Shown here one piece after another: positions 34,296-46,002 of a stretch of 64,000 nucleotides of DNA (position 1 is its first letter; every line of letters starts with the position of its first letter). The notes under the pieces were generated by a model. The model was not told where the DNA came from, ran no database searches, and saw nothing but the letters and a program-made list of their open reading frames with translations. Both the position numbers and the translations under genes were made by a program. Source of the DNA: Cheiracanthium punctorium. Its lineage: Eukaryota > Arthropoda > Arachnida > Araneae > Cheiracanthiidae. The DNA lies in NCBI GenBank assembly GCA_038373885.1, contig JAWZYV010016017.1, positions 1-64,000 on the forward strand, written 5' to 3'.

Positions 34296-35009
34296 CTTAG
34301 TAAATAAATTATTATTGTACAGTTATTTATATATGCTTGATGTAACTAGGCTCTTTAATGTATCAATTAATATTTTCTCCTTTATCGAGAAATATATTTA
34401 CTCCATGTTAATAATTTGTTTACTAATAAGCTAAAAATGTAACATATAGTTTAATTATAACCTTAATTATAACCTTAATTTTAAAATTGTGATTCTTAAA
34501 AACATTAAAAAAAGTAGAAAATACAAAATTACGTTAAGGGAAAGGAAATATTAAGGGTAATAAGTAACGTATTTTTATCGTGGGAAGTAGCTGAAATTAT
34601 AACGTTAATATAGAGCTCCGGTAAAACGTTAATTTGACGAAAGTTCGTTAAAAGGGCAGAAAAAAAGACTGCATTTTGCCTTTTATTTCACGGTTGTATG
34701 TGACTTGGATTGAGCTAGTTAACTATATAAGTGTACTAGATATGTCAACAAAAATCTATGAATTAAGGAGAAAAAGTCTGCATACCTCATAATCAAACAG
34801 CTATTTGCATGCTTGGTTGTGTATTTCCAGCACATTTTTCAAAGTTAAGTGTTCATATTTATCTCTTTCTAACTAAAAAGAATGTTTATAATCAAAACGA
34901 AAAACCCACATAATCTAGCCATTAAAAAAAAATTGTAACGAGATTTACAAAGAAACAACACGAAAGCAGATAATTGAAATCCCATTCTACTTACACCTGA
35001 AGGCATATT
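34296..35009. other. AT-rich DNA, nothing recognised
   Basis: No motif, boundary or credible frame. A short tandem CCTTAATTATAA lies near 34460. Confidence 0.4.
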
Positions 35010-35188
35010 TCTTGAGCTGTTCTCTCTTTGCTGGACTGCTGTGGGACCGCGTATGTTAATGGGAGCTGGTGCATGTAAAATCTGTTCGTGACTCCACTGT
35101 CCTACATGTTCAGCATTACCTCCGGGGGTGTTGATTTCAGGTACTAGGTCGCTCATCTGGAATTGGCTAAAAATTAGTGGACCCCGAG
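35010..35188 (+). repeat. 5S-like SINE, head missing
   Basis: TGGACTGCTGTGG, TTAATGGGAGCTGG, AAAATCTGTTCGTG, TTTCAGGTACTAGG and CTCATCTGGAATTGG match the body of the copies at 10970 and 11683 in order. The 5S-like head and the tail are absent. The overlapping 128-codon minus-strand frame is chance read-through. Confidence 0.55.
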
Positions 35189-36914
35189 CTATTTGAAACA
35201 ACAACAACATAAATTTGATGTATACACCAAAATGCGCAGAAATTGTACTTGACATGCATGCACCTGATTATAAATGTACTTGAAAAACGCATGTTCCTCA
35301 TTTGAAAGCGAGCAACACTCTAAATATAGTTGCGCTAAAAAGTTTTAAATGATTTAGACTGTTGAACTAGATACCTTGAAATATGTGAGCAGTGTTAAAA
35401 TTCTGCATTAATTAAAGTTTCGTCGGTTCCAACAAGTTTTATTAACACTTGAAGAACTTTAAGGTAAGTTTCTCGTACTTTCTCCTGCCTTTATTATGTG
35501 CAAATTCTTAAGTATAAACACTCATTCACTTCCAGTTTTCATATTAAGCTTCCTTTCCTGCAACAAATTAATTTAATATTCTTTAGGTGAAAATTTCAAA
35601 ATATGATTGTACATCTTCTATTGAAAACAAATATTTTTTTCTTTCATAAGTGCTATTTATGTATGATTTATTTATATAATATGCTAAAATTAATCGAGTT
35701 CCTTCATTGTTACTTACACTAAGTTATTTTAAAGATATATTGCGCATTTCAGGGTGTATTTTTATAAGTTTCATGCAAAAAAAGGAGAAGGAAGATTGTT
35801 TATTAATTAAGCAGTATGTATTCATATTGGTCACTTTCCGTGCAACGGTTTCATACGGTGTAAGCAAAGATCTCCTATTATAGACTATTGCACGTGCACA
35901 TTTCCATCATAATTTCACATTGCACAAATTCCATAGAAATTATCATTGTTTTACAAAAAAATAATTTATTTCCAATTCCTTCTGAATTTAGAACTGAATC
36001 TTTGAAAACATTTGGCTACATTTTATTAATAGGATATTTTATTACTTCAAGGGCATAAATTATCTGGATTTAATGTTATTATACACTGTTGGTTTTATCC
36101 TAGTTCATGTTGTTTAAGTAACCGCTTCATTTTAAAACATATATTTTTTAAATCGTTTAACGGCAGCAACCTCATTGATTTACTTCAAGATTATAGAAAG
36201 CAAACTTTTGAAGGAAATATATAAACTTCGACATTCTCTATTTTTGAAATATCCCTAAAATGTTTTAATATAAACTAGCCATCTATTTTTAAGAATAAAA
36301 CTTACACCAACACCATTAGAAAGTTATTCCCTAAAGCATATTTGTTTTCAAATAAAAATATGAACCGAACTTTTCAGAATAAGAATTAGACTCTCTTGGG
36401 CATCAAAGGCAAATCTAAACGCTCAGCCTCTGAAATCATCGATCTGTAAATGACTGATATTTTTTGTAACTGAAGAAGACGACTATTTCAATGTGTTTGA
36501 TTCTGTTTATAAGTTAGTACAGAGCAAAATGCAAAAATTAAATCAGTCTGTAAAAAAGACAATGTTATTTTAAAAACGGATCAATGAAATTAAATCAATT
36601 CCAAACTGATATTTGTAAACTTCCCGAATATTTTAAAGTGTAATATATCACCTAAGAACGCACTGATGTATTTTCATATTTTTTGTCGATATTTTAAATA
36701 TGAAGAATTTAAACTACACTTTTTTTTCTTAAATATTTTTAAGTGCACTATTTCACTTAAGCACATCTAAAAGTTTTCTCAGATTTCTATACTTTAAACG
36801 CAATTTTTATAAAATAAATAATAATTTTATATCTGTTATTAAGTGCTTTCAATTAATATTTCACTTGGGATTCCATATTACGTAAGTTAAGCTATTTTAT
36901 ATTATATATATATA
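35189..36914. other. AT-rich DNA, nothing recognised
   Basis: Low-complexity AT-rich sequence, no frames over about 60 codons with motifs. It ends in a short TA run at the Helitron insertion point. Confidence 0.4.
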
Positions 36915-39004
36915 CTAGCTGAAGTACCCGTTCTTCGCACGGGAATGAATGGACTTTTTGATATTGCGATTTGTGGTGATTACCATTGTAATAAACAGAT
37001 ATAGCAAAATGGATATCACGTTATATTGTGTCCAATAATCATGCATACCGAATTGCAAGGCAATCGTTTGTACGTTGCAGAAGGTCATGCGGCGTAGCGC
37101 AATCTAGTGGAGAGTTTTAGCAAAACGGATACGGCGAAAATATTCTTCGCATTCGATATCGATGTATACGAATTTTCATGACTATCGGCTGGACAGTCCT
37201 GAAGTTCATGTGTTGACGCGACATCTAGTGGTAAGTTATAGGAAAATGGATAGCTCCAAACTCTTCCCCGTGTTCAAATAGCTATGTATACAAATTTTCA
37301 TAACGATCATTTGCACAGTCAAGAAGTGATACACTGCAGGACCATCTAGTGGTTAATTAAAGTAATGATTTTCTACAGCGCCGTCAAGTGGCGAGTTATA
37401 GCAAAATGGATAACGCCATAATATTCTCATTGTTCAAATAGCTCTGTATACTGATTTTCATAGCGACCGTTTGAATGGTCAAGAATTTGGCCTGCTGCAG
37501 CGTCATCTAGTGGCAAGTTAAAATAATAATGCATTGCAGTGTCATCTAGTGGTGAGTAACATCAAGAGGAACGCAGTTAGAATATATTCTTCATGCTCAA
37601 ATGTGTATGTATAAAAATTTTTATGCCGATCGGTAGAACGGTATAGAAGTTGATGCGTTACAGCGCCATTTAGCGGAAAGTTACAGCAAAATGGATAGTG
37701 AAAAATATTCTCCGTGTTCTAATATTCGCGTGTACCAAATTTCATCGAAATTCGTTGGACGATATTCGCATAGCAAACGGCTAAACGGAATAGAATTCGA
37801 CGTTCTGCTGCGCCACCTAGTGGCAAGTTAGAGGAAAACGGATAGCATACAAACCTTCTCCGTGATAAAAGACTTAGGTGAACCAGATTTCATGGTGATC
37901 GGTGAAACTGTGCTGGAGTTTTTCAACCTCATACACACATACCAACATTCATTTTTATCCATAACCAGTCTTATTGTACGTATAAACCAGTCTCAAATAA
38001 AATCCAGTTTCAAATCTAAGCCTCGCCAAAGTGCCAACATACGCCATTTTGCAAGAGTTTTTTCAGGGAATCATTCGAAGCATTGACTTAGCAGCAATCA
38101 ATATGGGAAATGGTTCGACCGCCAAAGAGTAAAGCACGCATTTATTTGAAAAGTGGAATCCCTTAATACAGCCGAATTTTTTAAAATTATCAACTATAAT
38201 GTGTTTTATTCATCGTTACTCCGATGTACTAAATGAGAAGATTTCAATTTTCTGAAATTTGGCGGAATTCCCCCAACTTAAATCAATGTACTCAATTGGC
38301 GAAAATTCTGAAGTTAGATCGCTTGAAACCCCTTAATAACTGCCTTATTTCTTCACGAATCATTAAAATTTAACGCTGTATTCTAATAAAACCTTTGCAC
38401 TTGTTTTCAAAATTCTATTTCCTTAAGCTCTCAATAAATTGCGCCAAGCCGAAAACTGTGCAAACCGCTAGAACTCACTTACTCAAAATCGATATTTCAG
38501 CCACTTTATTTTTTCGCCAAACTAAAAAATTTTACACATTAGCCTCAGAAATCTTCAATTCTTATTGTTTTGCGTATAAAGCATTTCATTCCTGCTCCGA
38601 TTTCCCATGCACACGATATTATAATAAAAAAAAAATAACCTTACGAATATAAACTAACAAAAAAAATCATTATTATTCTTTTATTTTTACTTTGAGAATT
38701 TAAAACATTTTATTTGGCAAAATCGCCACACATGGCAACCATGATCCTTATTTCACACTTTTTTCACTACAGGGGTTACAATTACGGAAAGCTTTTTGCA
38801 TGGAGAGCATAAAAAATCTCTTAAATTCCGGGAACGGGTGGACTTTCAAAGTTTTAAAGTGGACTACGATTTATTCTATATTATTTTACTTATCTGTGCT
38901 AATACCGATCACTGTGATTTCAGGCCGATAGGTCCATTTTTGTGGATTTGTATACGAATCAAATCCACGAACAAACAAACAGAATTTCATTTTTATTTAT
39001 AAGA
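36915..39004 (-). mobile_element. Non-autonomous Helitron alpha, copy B
   Basis: Minus-strand 5' TCTTATAAATAAAAATGAAA at plus 39004 after a host A. The 3' end is hairpin CCCGT...ACGGG, 8 nt, then CTAG (36915-36918) before a host T. About 2.09 kb. It carries eight modules of the ATCTAGTGG type. The last one (37810-37823, GCGCCACCTAGTGG) is a perfect fit to the vertebrate CTCF consensus when read on the minus strand. Compared with copy A it has a small insertion near 37201 (GAAGTTCATGTGTT) that is shared with copies C and E. Confidence 0.8.
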
Positions 39005-39008
39005 TAAG

Positions 39009-39627
39009 ATAACACATCGAAATTTTTAGTACCAGAGCACTCTAAATCAGAGGTTCCCAAATTTTTTTTCCTCATAGACCACTTACGAAATTTTACTGGT
39101 TTCGGTGGACCCCTGCTGCTACATTTCTACCATATTCCCAAATCTTGTCAAAAAATGTGAATGAATCCCATTTTTTTTCACCCCAACGTAGAACCCTGTC
39201 TCGTATCCCGTGTACCCCTAGGGGTCCACCTGGACCACTTTGGGATTCACTGCTCTAGATTATTCAAATAATTTGTTCTTTTTCACTTGTCAAAATAACG
39301 AATTTGTTTCAGGTAAAATGGTTCGCAGACGATATTTGCTTGAGATTCAGTTTTCCTGCTGATATGGCAACAGACGATAAACATTAAATTTTAATATTTC
39401 ATTGGAGTTGAAATTCAGAAATTCTTATGAGTTAGAAAAGGACAAATATATATTTTTTCACATTTTCGCCACCCACAACCACCCACTTCCACCCACCGCG
39501 ACCAAACTCCCTTACTTTCACCGTGAGACCAAGGGGTATTTACCACCCCAACGGGAAGTTAATTCGAGTAGGTGGTGATAAAGAAAACCCTGTCTTTACA
39601 AACGAACATTAGCATTTTATATATATA
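39009..39627 (-). mobile_element. 5' fragment of coding-type Helitron H2
   Basis: About 410 bp of this segment, outside the nested MITE, is closely similar to 45594-46002, the 5' non-coding part of the H2 Helitron. Shared landmarks are AACACATCGAAATT, TCAGGTAAAATGGTTCGCAG, CCACCCACTTCCACCCACCG and ACGAACATTAGCATTTTATA. It stops at copy B's 5' end, before the H2 coding region would begin. The right edge abuts the CTAG of copy C exactly as the other H2 abuts copy E. No coding sequence. Confidence 0.65.
39048..39252. mobile_element. hAT MITE, family M3
   Basis: TIRs are CAGAGGTTCCCAAA and inverted CAGTGAATCCCAAA. The 8-bp target duplication is CTCTAAAT (39040-39047) / CTCTAGAT (39253-39260), one mismatch. 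The paralogous segment near 45625-45642 is uninterrupted (CACTCTAGAATATTCAAAT), so the pre-insertion site can be read directly. 205 bp, non-coding. The CAGNGGTTCCCAAA start is a common hAT terminus. Confidence 0.85.
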
Positions 39628-41690
39628 CTAGCTGAAGTAGCCGTTCTTCGCACGGGAAAGAATGGATTTTTTGACATTAATATTTGTTGTGATTACCATT
39701 TATTGTAAAAAAGAGATATAGCAAAATGGATATCGCGTTACATTGTGTTCAATAATCATGCATACTGAATTTCAAGGCAATCGTTTTATGGTGCAGAAGG
39801 CGATGCGGCGTAGCGCAATCTAGTGGCGAGTTTTAGCAAAACGGATACGGCGAAAATATTCTTCGCATTCAAATATCGATGCATACGAATTTTCATGACG
39901 ATCGTCTGAATAGTCCTGAAGTTCATGTGTTGACGCGACATCTAGTGTCAAGTTATAGGAAAATGGATCGTGCCAAACTCTTCCCCGTGTTCAAATATCT
40001 ATGTAAACCTATTTCCATAGCGATCATTCGCACAGTCAAGAAGTGATACACTGCAGGGCCATCTAGTGGTTAATTAAAGTAATGATTTGCTACAGCGCCG
40101 TCATGTGGCGAGTTATAGCAAAATGGATAACGCCAAAATATTCTCATTGTTCAAATAGCTATGTGTACTGATTTTCATAGCCACCGTTTGAATGGTCAAA
40201 AATTTGGCCTGCTGCAGCGTCATCTAGTGGCGAGTTAAAATAATAATGCATTGCAGTGCCATCTAGTGGTGAGTAACATCAAAAGTAACACAGTTAGAAT
40301 ATATTCTTCGTACTCAAATGTGTAAGTATAAAAATTTTTATGCCGATCAGTCGAACGGTATAGTAGTTGATGCGTTGCAGCGCTATTTAGCGGTAAGTTA
40401 CAGCAACTGGATAGTGAAAAATATTCTCTGTGTTCTAATATCCGCGTGTACCAAATTTCATCGAAATTGGTTGGACGATATTCGCATAGCAAACGGCTAA
40501 ACCGAATAGAATTCGACGTTCTGCTGCGCCACCTAGTGGCAAGTTAGAGGAAAACGGATAGCATAAAAACCTTCTCCATGATAAAAGACTTAGGTGAACC
40601 AAATTTCATGGTGATCGGTGAAACGGTGGTGAGTTTTTCAACCTCCTAAACACATGCCAACATTCATTTTTATCTATAACCAGTCTTATTATATATACCA
40701 GTCTCAAATAAAATCCAGTTTCAAATCTAAGCCTCGCCAAAGTGCCAGCATACGCCATTTTGCAAGAGTTTTTTCAGGGAATCATTCGAAGCATTAACTT
40801 AGCAGCAATCAAAACGGGAAATGGTTCGACCGCCAGGCATTTTTTTGAAAAGTGGAATCCCTTAATACAGCCTCATTTTTTAAATTATCAACTATAACAT
40901 GTTTTATTCATCGTTACCTCGATGTACTAAATGCGAAGATTTCAATTTTCTGAAATTTGGCGGATTTCCCCCAAGTTAAATCAATGTACTCAGTTGGCGA
41001 GAATTCTGAAGCTACATCGCTTGAAATGCCCTAATAACTGCATTATTTCTGAACGGATAGTTAAAATTTAATGCTGTATTCTAAGAAAACCTATACACTT
41101 GTTTTCAAAAATGCTATTCCCTTAAGCTCTCAGTAAATTGCGCCAAAAAGCCTAAAACTGTACAAATCGCTAGAACTCACTTTCTAAAAATCGGCCTATC
41201 AGCCATTTTTTTTTTCGCCAAACTAAAAAAATTTACATATTAGTCTCGGAAATCTTCGATTCTCATTGTTTTGCGTATAAAACATTTCATTCCTGCTCTC
41301 ATTTCTTATGCGCACACGATATTATAATTAAAAAGATAACCTTACAAATATAAACTAAAAAAATCATTATTATTCTTTTATTTTCACTTTAAGAATTTAA
41401 AACATTTTATTCGGCAAAATCGCCACACATGGCAACCAAGATGCTTATTTCACACACTTTTTTCACTACAGGGGTTACAATTACATAAAGCTTTCTGCGT
41501 GGAGAACATAAAAAATCTCTTAAATTCCGGGAACGGATGGACTTTCAAAGTTTTAAAGTGGACTATCATTTATTCTATATTATTTTACATATATCTGTGT
41601 AAAATTTCAGTCTGACAGGATCATTTTTGTGGAATTGTATACTACCAAATCAACAAATTGACAAACAGAATTTCATTTTTATTTATAAGA
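39628..41690 (-). mobile_element. Non-autonomous Helitron alpha, copy C
   Basis: Minus-strand 5' TCTTATAAATAAAAATGAAA at plus 41690 after a host A, 3' CTAG at 39628-39631 followed by T. About 2.06 kb. Eight ATCTAGTGG-type modules. Two fit the CTCF consensus without mismatch (40256-40269 GTGCCATCTAGTGG and 40526-40539 GCGCCACCTAGTGG). Somewhat more diverged from A, B and E than they are from each other, so probably older. Confidence 0.8.
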
Positions 41691-42611
41691 TTACGTACGC
41701 TTGTTTTTAAAAATACCCTCTCATTAAATTGCGCCAAGCGCTACAATCATAGAAAATCTGACACACTTTCAGATTTTAAATACGCACTAAAGTGCTATAT
41801 ATAAAAAGAGTTATAATCCATGGGTCTTCCCTATTTTCGTTCCTTCTTTTATTAAGTTGGAAAGTGTATCATTATTCATGAGTGTGATTAAACAAAATTA
41901 AAATTGATATTTCTAACATCCTTTTTTCTGGATGTAATATATTAGTAATAGATGCAGAAAAGCTGCTCAGAAAAACGCACAATTCCAACTGAATGAAAAT
42001 TTCAAAAACTTATACGCAGGTGTATTAATAACCCAAATAGCAGACGATTAAATTACGATAAATAGCGCCAAGCGTTAGAATCCTCCTCAAAATCGCACAT
42101 CAACCCCTTTTATTTTTCGCCCAATTAAAAAGTTGCACATTTATTTTCGGAAAATTTCCAAATTCTGTTTTTCTTTTGAGTATAAATCATTTCATTCCTG
42201 CTCTGATTTCACATGCACACGATATTTTAATTTAAAAACAACCTTACAAATAATCTAGTCAAAATAAAAAAAATCGTTATTCTTTTAATTTTACTTCAAG
42301 AGTCTGAATCATTTAATGAACTGCCGAATGTGGCATTGCCGAATGTGGCAACCTAGATAAGCTTAATTGTCGCTTAATGCACTGGGGTTATAATTACGAA
42401 ATGGCGGAAAGCAAAAATTAGCCTTTTGCGATACGTTTTTATCGATATTTCCTAAAATAGTTCGAATTTTGAAAAAATCGCTTCGAGGTGTGTCGGGACC
42501 TGTCATGGAGAATTTCCGTTCAAAATTTGGTAGGTCTACGATCACCCGTTTGCGAGCTACGCGAGACACAGACAAACAAACATTTCACACACATTGTTTT
42601 ATTAATATAGA
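41691..42611 (-). mobile_element. Helitron beta 5' fragment inserted in alpha fragment D
   Basis: Minus-strand 5' end TCTATATTAATAAAACAATG at plus 42611, preceded by A. Shared beta landmarks are CGAGACACAGACAAAC, GGTAGGTCTACGATCACCCG, TCGCTTCGAGGTGTGTCGGG and CGAAATGGCGGAAAGC, as in 20760-20940 and 4575-4670. The fragment is cut at the 5' terminus of copy C, so its 3' part is missing. At its right edge alpha fragment D resumes at TACCAGTCTCAAATAAAATC, consistent with insertion between A and T inside D. Confidence 0.7.
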
Positions 42612-42612
42612 T

Positions 42613-43624
42613 ACCAGTCTCAAATAAAATCCAATTTCAAATCTAAGCCTCGCCAAAGTGCCAACATACGCCATTTTGCAAGAGTTTTTTTCAGGGAATC
42701 ATTCGAAGCATTGACTTAGCAGCAATCAAAATGGGAAATGCTTCGACCGCCAGGCATTCTTTTTGAAAAGTGGAATCCCTTAATACAGCCTCATTTTTTA
42801 AATTATCAACTATAACATGTTTTATTCATCGTTACCTGGATGTACTAAATGCGAAGATTTCAATTTTCTGAAATTTGGCGGATATCCCCCAGCTAAAATC
42901 AATGCACTCAATTGGCGAGAATGCTGAAGATAGATCGCTTGAAATCCCTTAATAACTGCATCATTTCCGCACGGATCATTAAAATTTAACGCTGTATTCT
43001 AATAAAACCTTTGCACTTGTTTTCAAAAATCCGTTTCCTTAAGCTCTCAGTAAATTGCGCCAAGCCGGAAACAGTGTAAACCGCTAGAACTCACTGCCTC
43101 GGCATTTGAGCCATTTTATTTTTTTGCCAAACTAAAAAAGTTTAAGATATTAGCCTCGGAAATCTTCAATTCTTATTGTTTTGCGTATGAAACATTTCAT
43201 TCCTGCTCCGATTTCCCATTCACACGATATTATAATTTAAAAAAAATAACCTTACGAATATAAACTAACAAAAAAAAAATCATTATTATTCTTTTATTTT
43301 TACTTTGAGAATGTAAAACATTTTATTCGGCAAAATCGCCACACATGGCAACCACGATCCTTATTTCACACTTTTTTGACTACATGGGTTACAATTACGG
43401 AAAGCTTTTTGCGTGGAGGACATAAAAAATCTCTTAAATTCCGGGAACGGGTGGACTTTCAAAGTTTTAATGTGGACTATCATTTATTCTACATTATTTT
43501 ACATATCTGTGCAAAATTTCAGGCTGATAGGTCCATTTTTGTGGATTTGAATACGAATCAAATCCACAAGCAAACAAACAAACAAACAAACAAACAAACA
43601 GAATTTCATTTTTATTTATAAGGA
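42613..43624 (-). mobile_element. Helitron alpha fragment D (5' half)
   Basis: Minus-strand 5' end TCCTTATAAATAAAAATGAA at plus 43624, then (GTTT)n and the alpha 5' half as far as the beta insertion at 42612. The 3' half with the ATCTAGTGG modules is absent. The base before its TC is the G of the H2 Helitron's CTAG rather than a host A, so the two elements abut with nothing between them. Confidence 0.75.
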
Positions 43625-46002
43625 CTAGCAGCGAAACCCGGCGTTGCTCGGATTAAAATACACCGCATGTTTAATAGTATAAAAAATATTTAAGGATCCA
43701 TTTTTTAACGTAGATAATTTAGATTTCTAACTTCTATCTAGCCTTATCTAAGTCGTCACTTGCAGACCACTACTGGGAGGCCAGAGTCCATTTGGATACA
43801 TAGACTATTTGATGCAGCTGAGTTTTTTGTTCGTGTGTTTTCTTCCTTTTTTACCATTCCTTTGCTGCATTTGTCTTCCTATCTTGCCATTGGAAATAAA
43901 AAAAAAGTTATCGCATCCTGAGCATATTGATGCATGTGACGTGGACATCCAGTAGTAAATGTCGATGGCAAGATGACCAATTTTCTTATGTTAATCGACG
44001 TTTGCATTATTTATCATTGCATCTCTCAAATTGATGTATTCATCCGAACGCAACTTTTGTTGATTATCTCGAATAAATTCTAATCTTTCCGTCTCAATTT
44101 TAGCATACATCTCTACAATAAACTACTGAAATAACTGCCGAGTAGTTTAAACTATGATTATATTCATCATTTCTTGTCATTATTCGATAAGCCTAAAATT
44201 GCATAGCTGATACTTTTTTGTTAGTTTTGACACCTGTAGCTGGATCGATTTGCTAAATATTGAAGTGATAACTGTCCTCATCTTGCCAAAAATTTAGCGG
44301 ATACTGTAGTGTATCATAACTACGATGTATTTCAGCAATACGTTGCAATTTTTTACTTCGGCATTGAATAATAATATCACGACGACTACATTTGTTATCA
44401 ACAATTACTACGGCAACTTCGTTCGTTTGAGGTGCATTGAACCTTCTTTCGTGTTGACCGGCTGGTCTTTTATCTGCTCGAATAACGATCTTATAATTAT
44501 CTGCAGCCATTTGGTCTAGAGAAGTTTTAAAGACATTGATTAGTTGATTCTGATTATGAAGGAGACGTTGCAATTTTTAAATAATATCTCGTTGTAGTCC
44601 CTGAATGTTAGAGCAACGTTGGTCTGTTTCAAGTTCTTCGTTACAAAAAAAATATATTTGAAGAAATTTTGGAGTTTCATTGGACATCGGTAGAAGTGTA
44701 CCTACTCGATGATAAATTTAGCCTTGAACCTTAAAAACCGGGCTGAAATTTTCTTCCTTGCATATTAATGAAGCTCCAAATGAAGTTATTTGAAAACAAC
44801 AGTTGTATCGACGTATATTTTGCAGAAAATGATTGGAATCTGGTGTTTTCCATTCATATTTGCGAGTAATTGTGGTAGTGGTACATATAATGCTGGTAAA
44901 TTGACTTTACCACTCGAACAGCACATACCAGCAGTGTCGCCTTTAAATTTCCGTGCATGATAATACTCGCATATCGTATCCATTTTTCCGATGATAATAT
45001 TTGGATGTTCACTGTATTGTTTTTTTCAATCATAATGGAACGTCCGAAGTTCTAAATTCTCAATTTTACTTGTAGCTGCTCGTTTTTTGCGTAAAGTAGT
45101 CATTCTTTCTTTACTTCTTATATTTTCCACTTCACGTTGATCAGCAGATTGACGATTTCTAAGGGTTCTCATTTGGGATCGCACTTCTTCGTTAATATGT
45201 GTTCTTTCTTCTTCGGTTAAATTTTCTCAATTTTTTTTTTACTCCTTTACGAATATTTGAAAGCCGTTTCTCTCTTTGTTCTTCTGTTTCAAGTCGAACT
45301 GCTACTTTTCTTCTTTTAAAATCCACTCGAGGTTTTGTAAATATTTTTTTACGCCTTGGCATTGTGTATATGTAATGTAATAAAGTTTCACAAAATACAC
45401 AAAATTAATCCCTTGATTGCTATTATGGTGTCACTGACGAACTCTCTTGAATATTCAGATAGTTTGTTCTTTTTCATTTGTCAAAATGACTTGAATTTGT
45501 TTAATTACTGTTCACTCTTAATTTCAGTTAATCTTTACTCGACTGCAATTACGATCAAACTGACGAAAAGTCACTGAATTTCGGTTTATATACCATAACA
45601 CATCGAAATTGCTAGCATCAGAACACTCTAGAATATTCAAATAATTTGATCTTTTTCACTTGTTAAAATAACTTGAATTTGTTTCAGGTAAAATGGTTCG
45701 CAGACGATAATTGCTTGAGATTCAGTTTTCCTGCTGATATGGCAACAGACGATAAACGTTAAATTTTAATATTTTACTGGAGTTGAAATTCAGAAGTTCT
45801 CATGATTTAGAATAGGACAGATATATGTTTTTTCACATTTTCGTCACCCACAACCACCCACTTCCACCCACCGCGACCAAACTCAATTACTTTCACCGTG
45901 AAACCAAAGGGTATTTACCACCCCAACGGGAAGTTAATTCGAGTTGCTGGTGATAGAGAAAACCCTGTCTTTACAAACGAACATTAGCATTTTATATATA
46001 TA
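43625..46002 (-). mobile_element. Coding-type Helitron H2, decayed and internally deleted
   Basis: The minus-strand 3' end is CCGAGCAACGCCGGG-hairpin sequence followed by CTAG (43625-43628). The 5' region near 46002 begins TATATATAAAATGCTAATGT with GTTCGTTTGT just inside. The usual TC start is not visible, because the 5' edge is fused to copy E's CTAG. Between them lies degraded Helitron protein sequence (43925-45362). At about 2.4 kb it is much shorter than autonomous Helitrons; the helicase portion is gone. The flanking 5' segment is repeated at 39009-39627. Confidence 0.75.
43925..45362 (-). pseudogene. Helitron Rep/helicase N-terminal region, broken
   Basis: Reading minus from an ATG at 45362: a basic Arg/Lys-rich N-terminus (MPRRKKIF), then after a frame change ERMTTLRKKRAATSKIENLELR. 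Next is a segment containing KFKGDTAGMCCSSGKVNLP (44786-44983), then NAPQTNEVAVVIVD, RDIIIQCRSKKLQRIAEIH and DTLQYPLNFWQDEDSYHFNI (44253-44573), and finally GCPRHMHQYAQDAITFF near 43925-43975. These are the ordered conserved blocks of the Helitron-like N domain leading into the Rep region. Multiple stops and frameshifts separate the blocks, and no HUH motif or SF1 helicase motifs remain. It would have encoded the rolling-circle replication protein of the family. Confidence 0.85.

Noticed and set aside
34869..35255. 128-codon minus-strand open frame
   Set aside because: Mostly antisense to a 5S-like SINE body; no domain and a hydrophobic low-complexity end.
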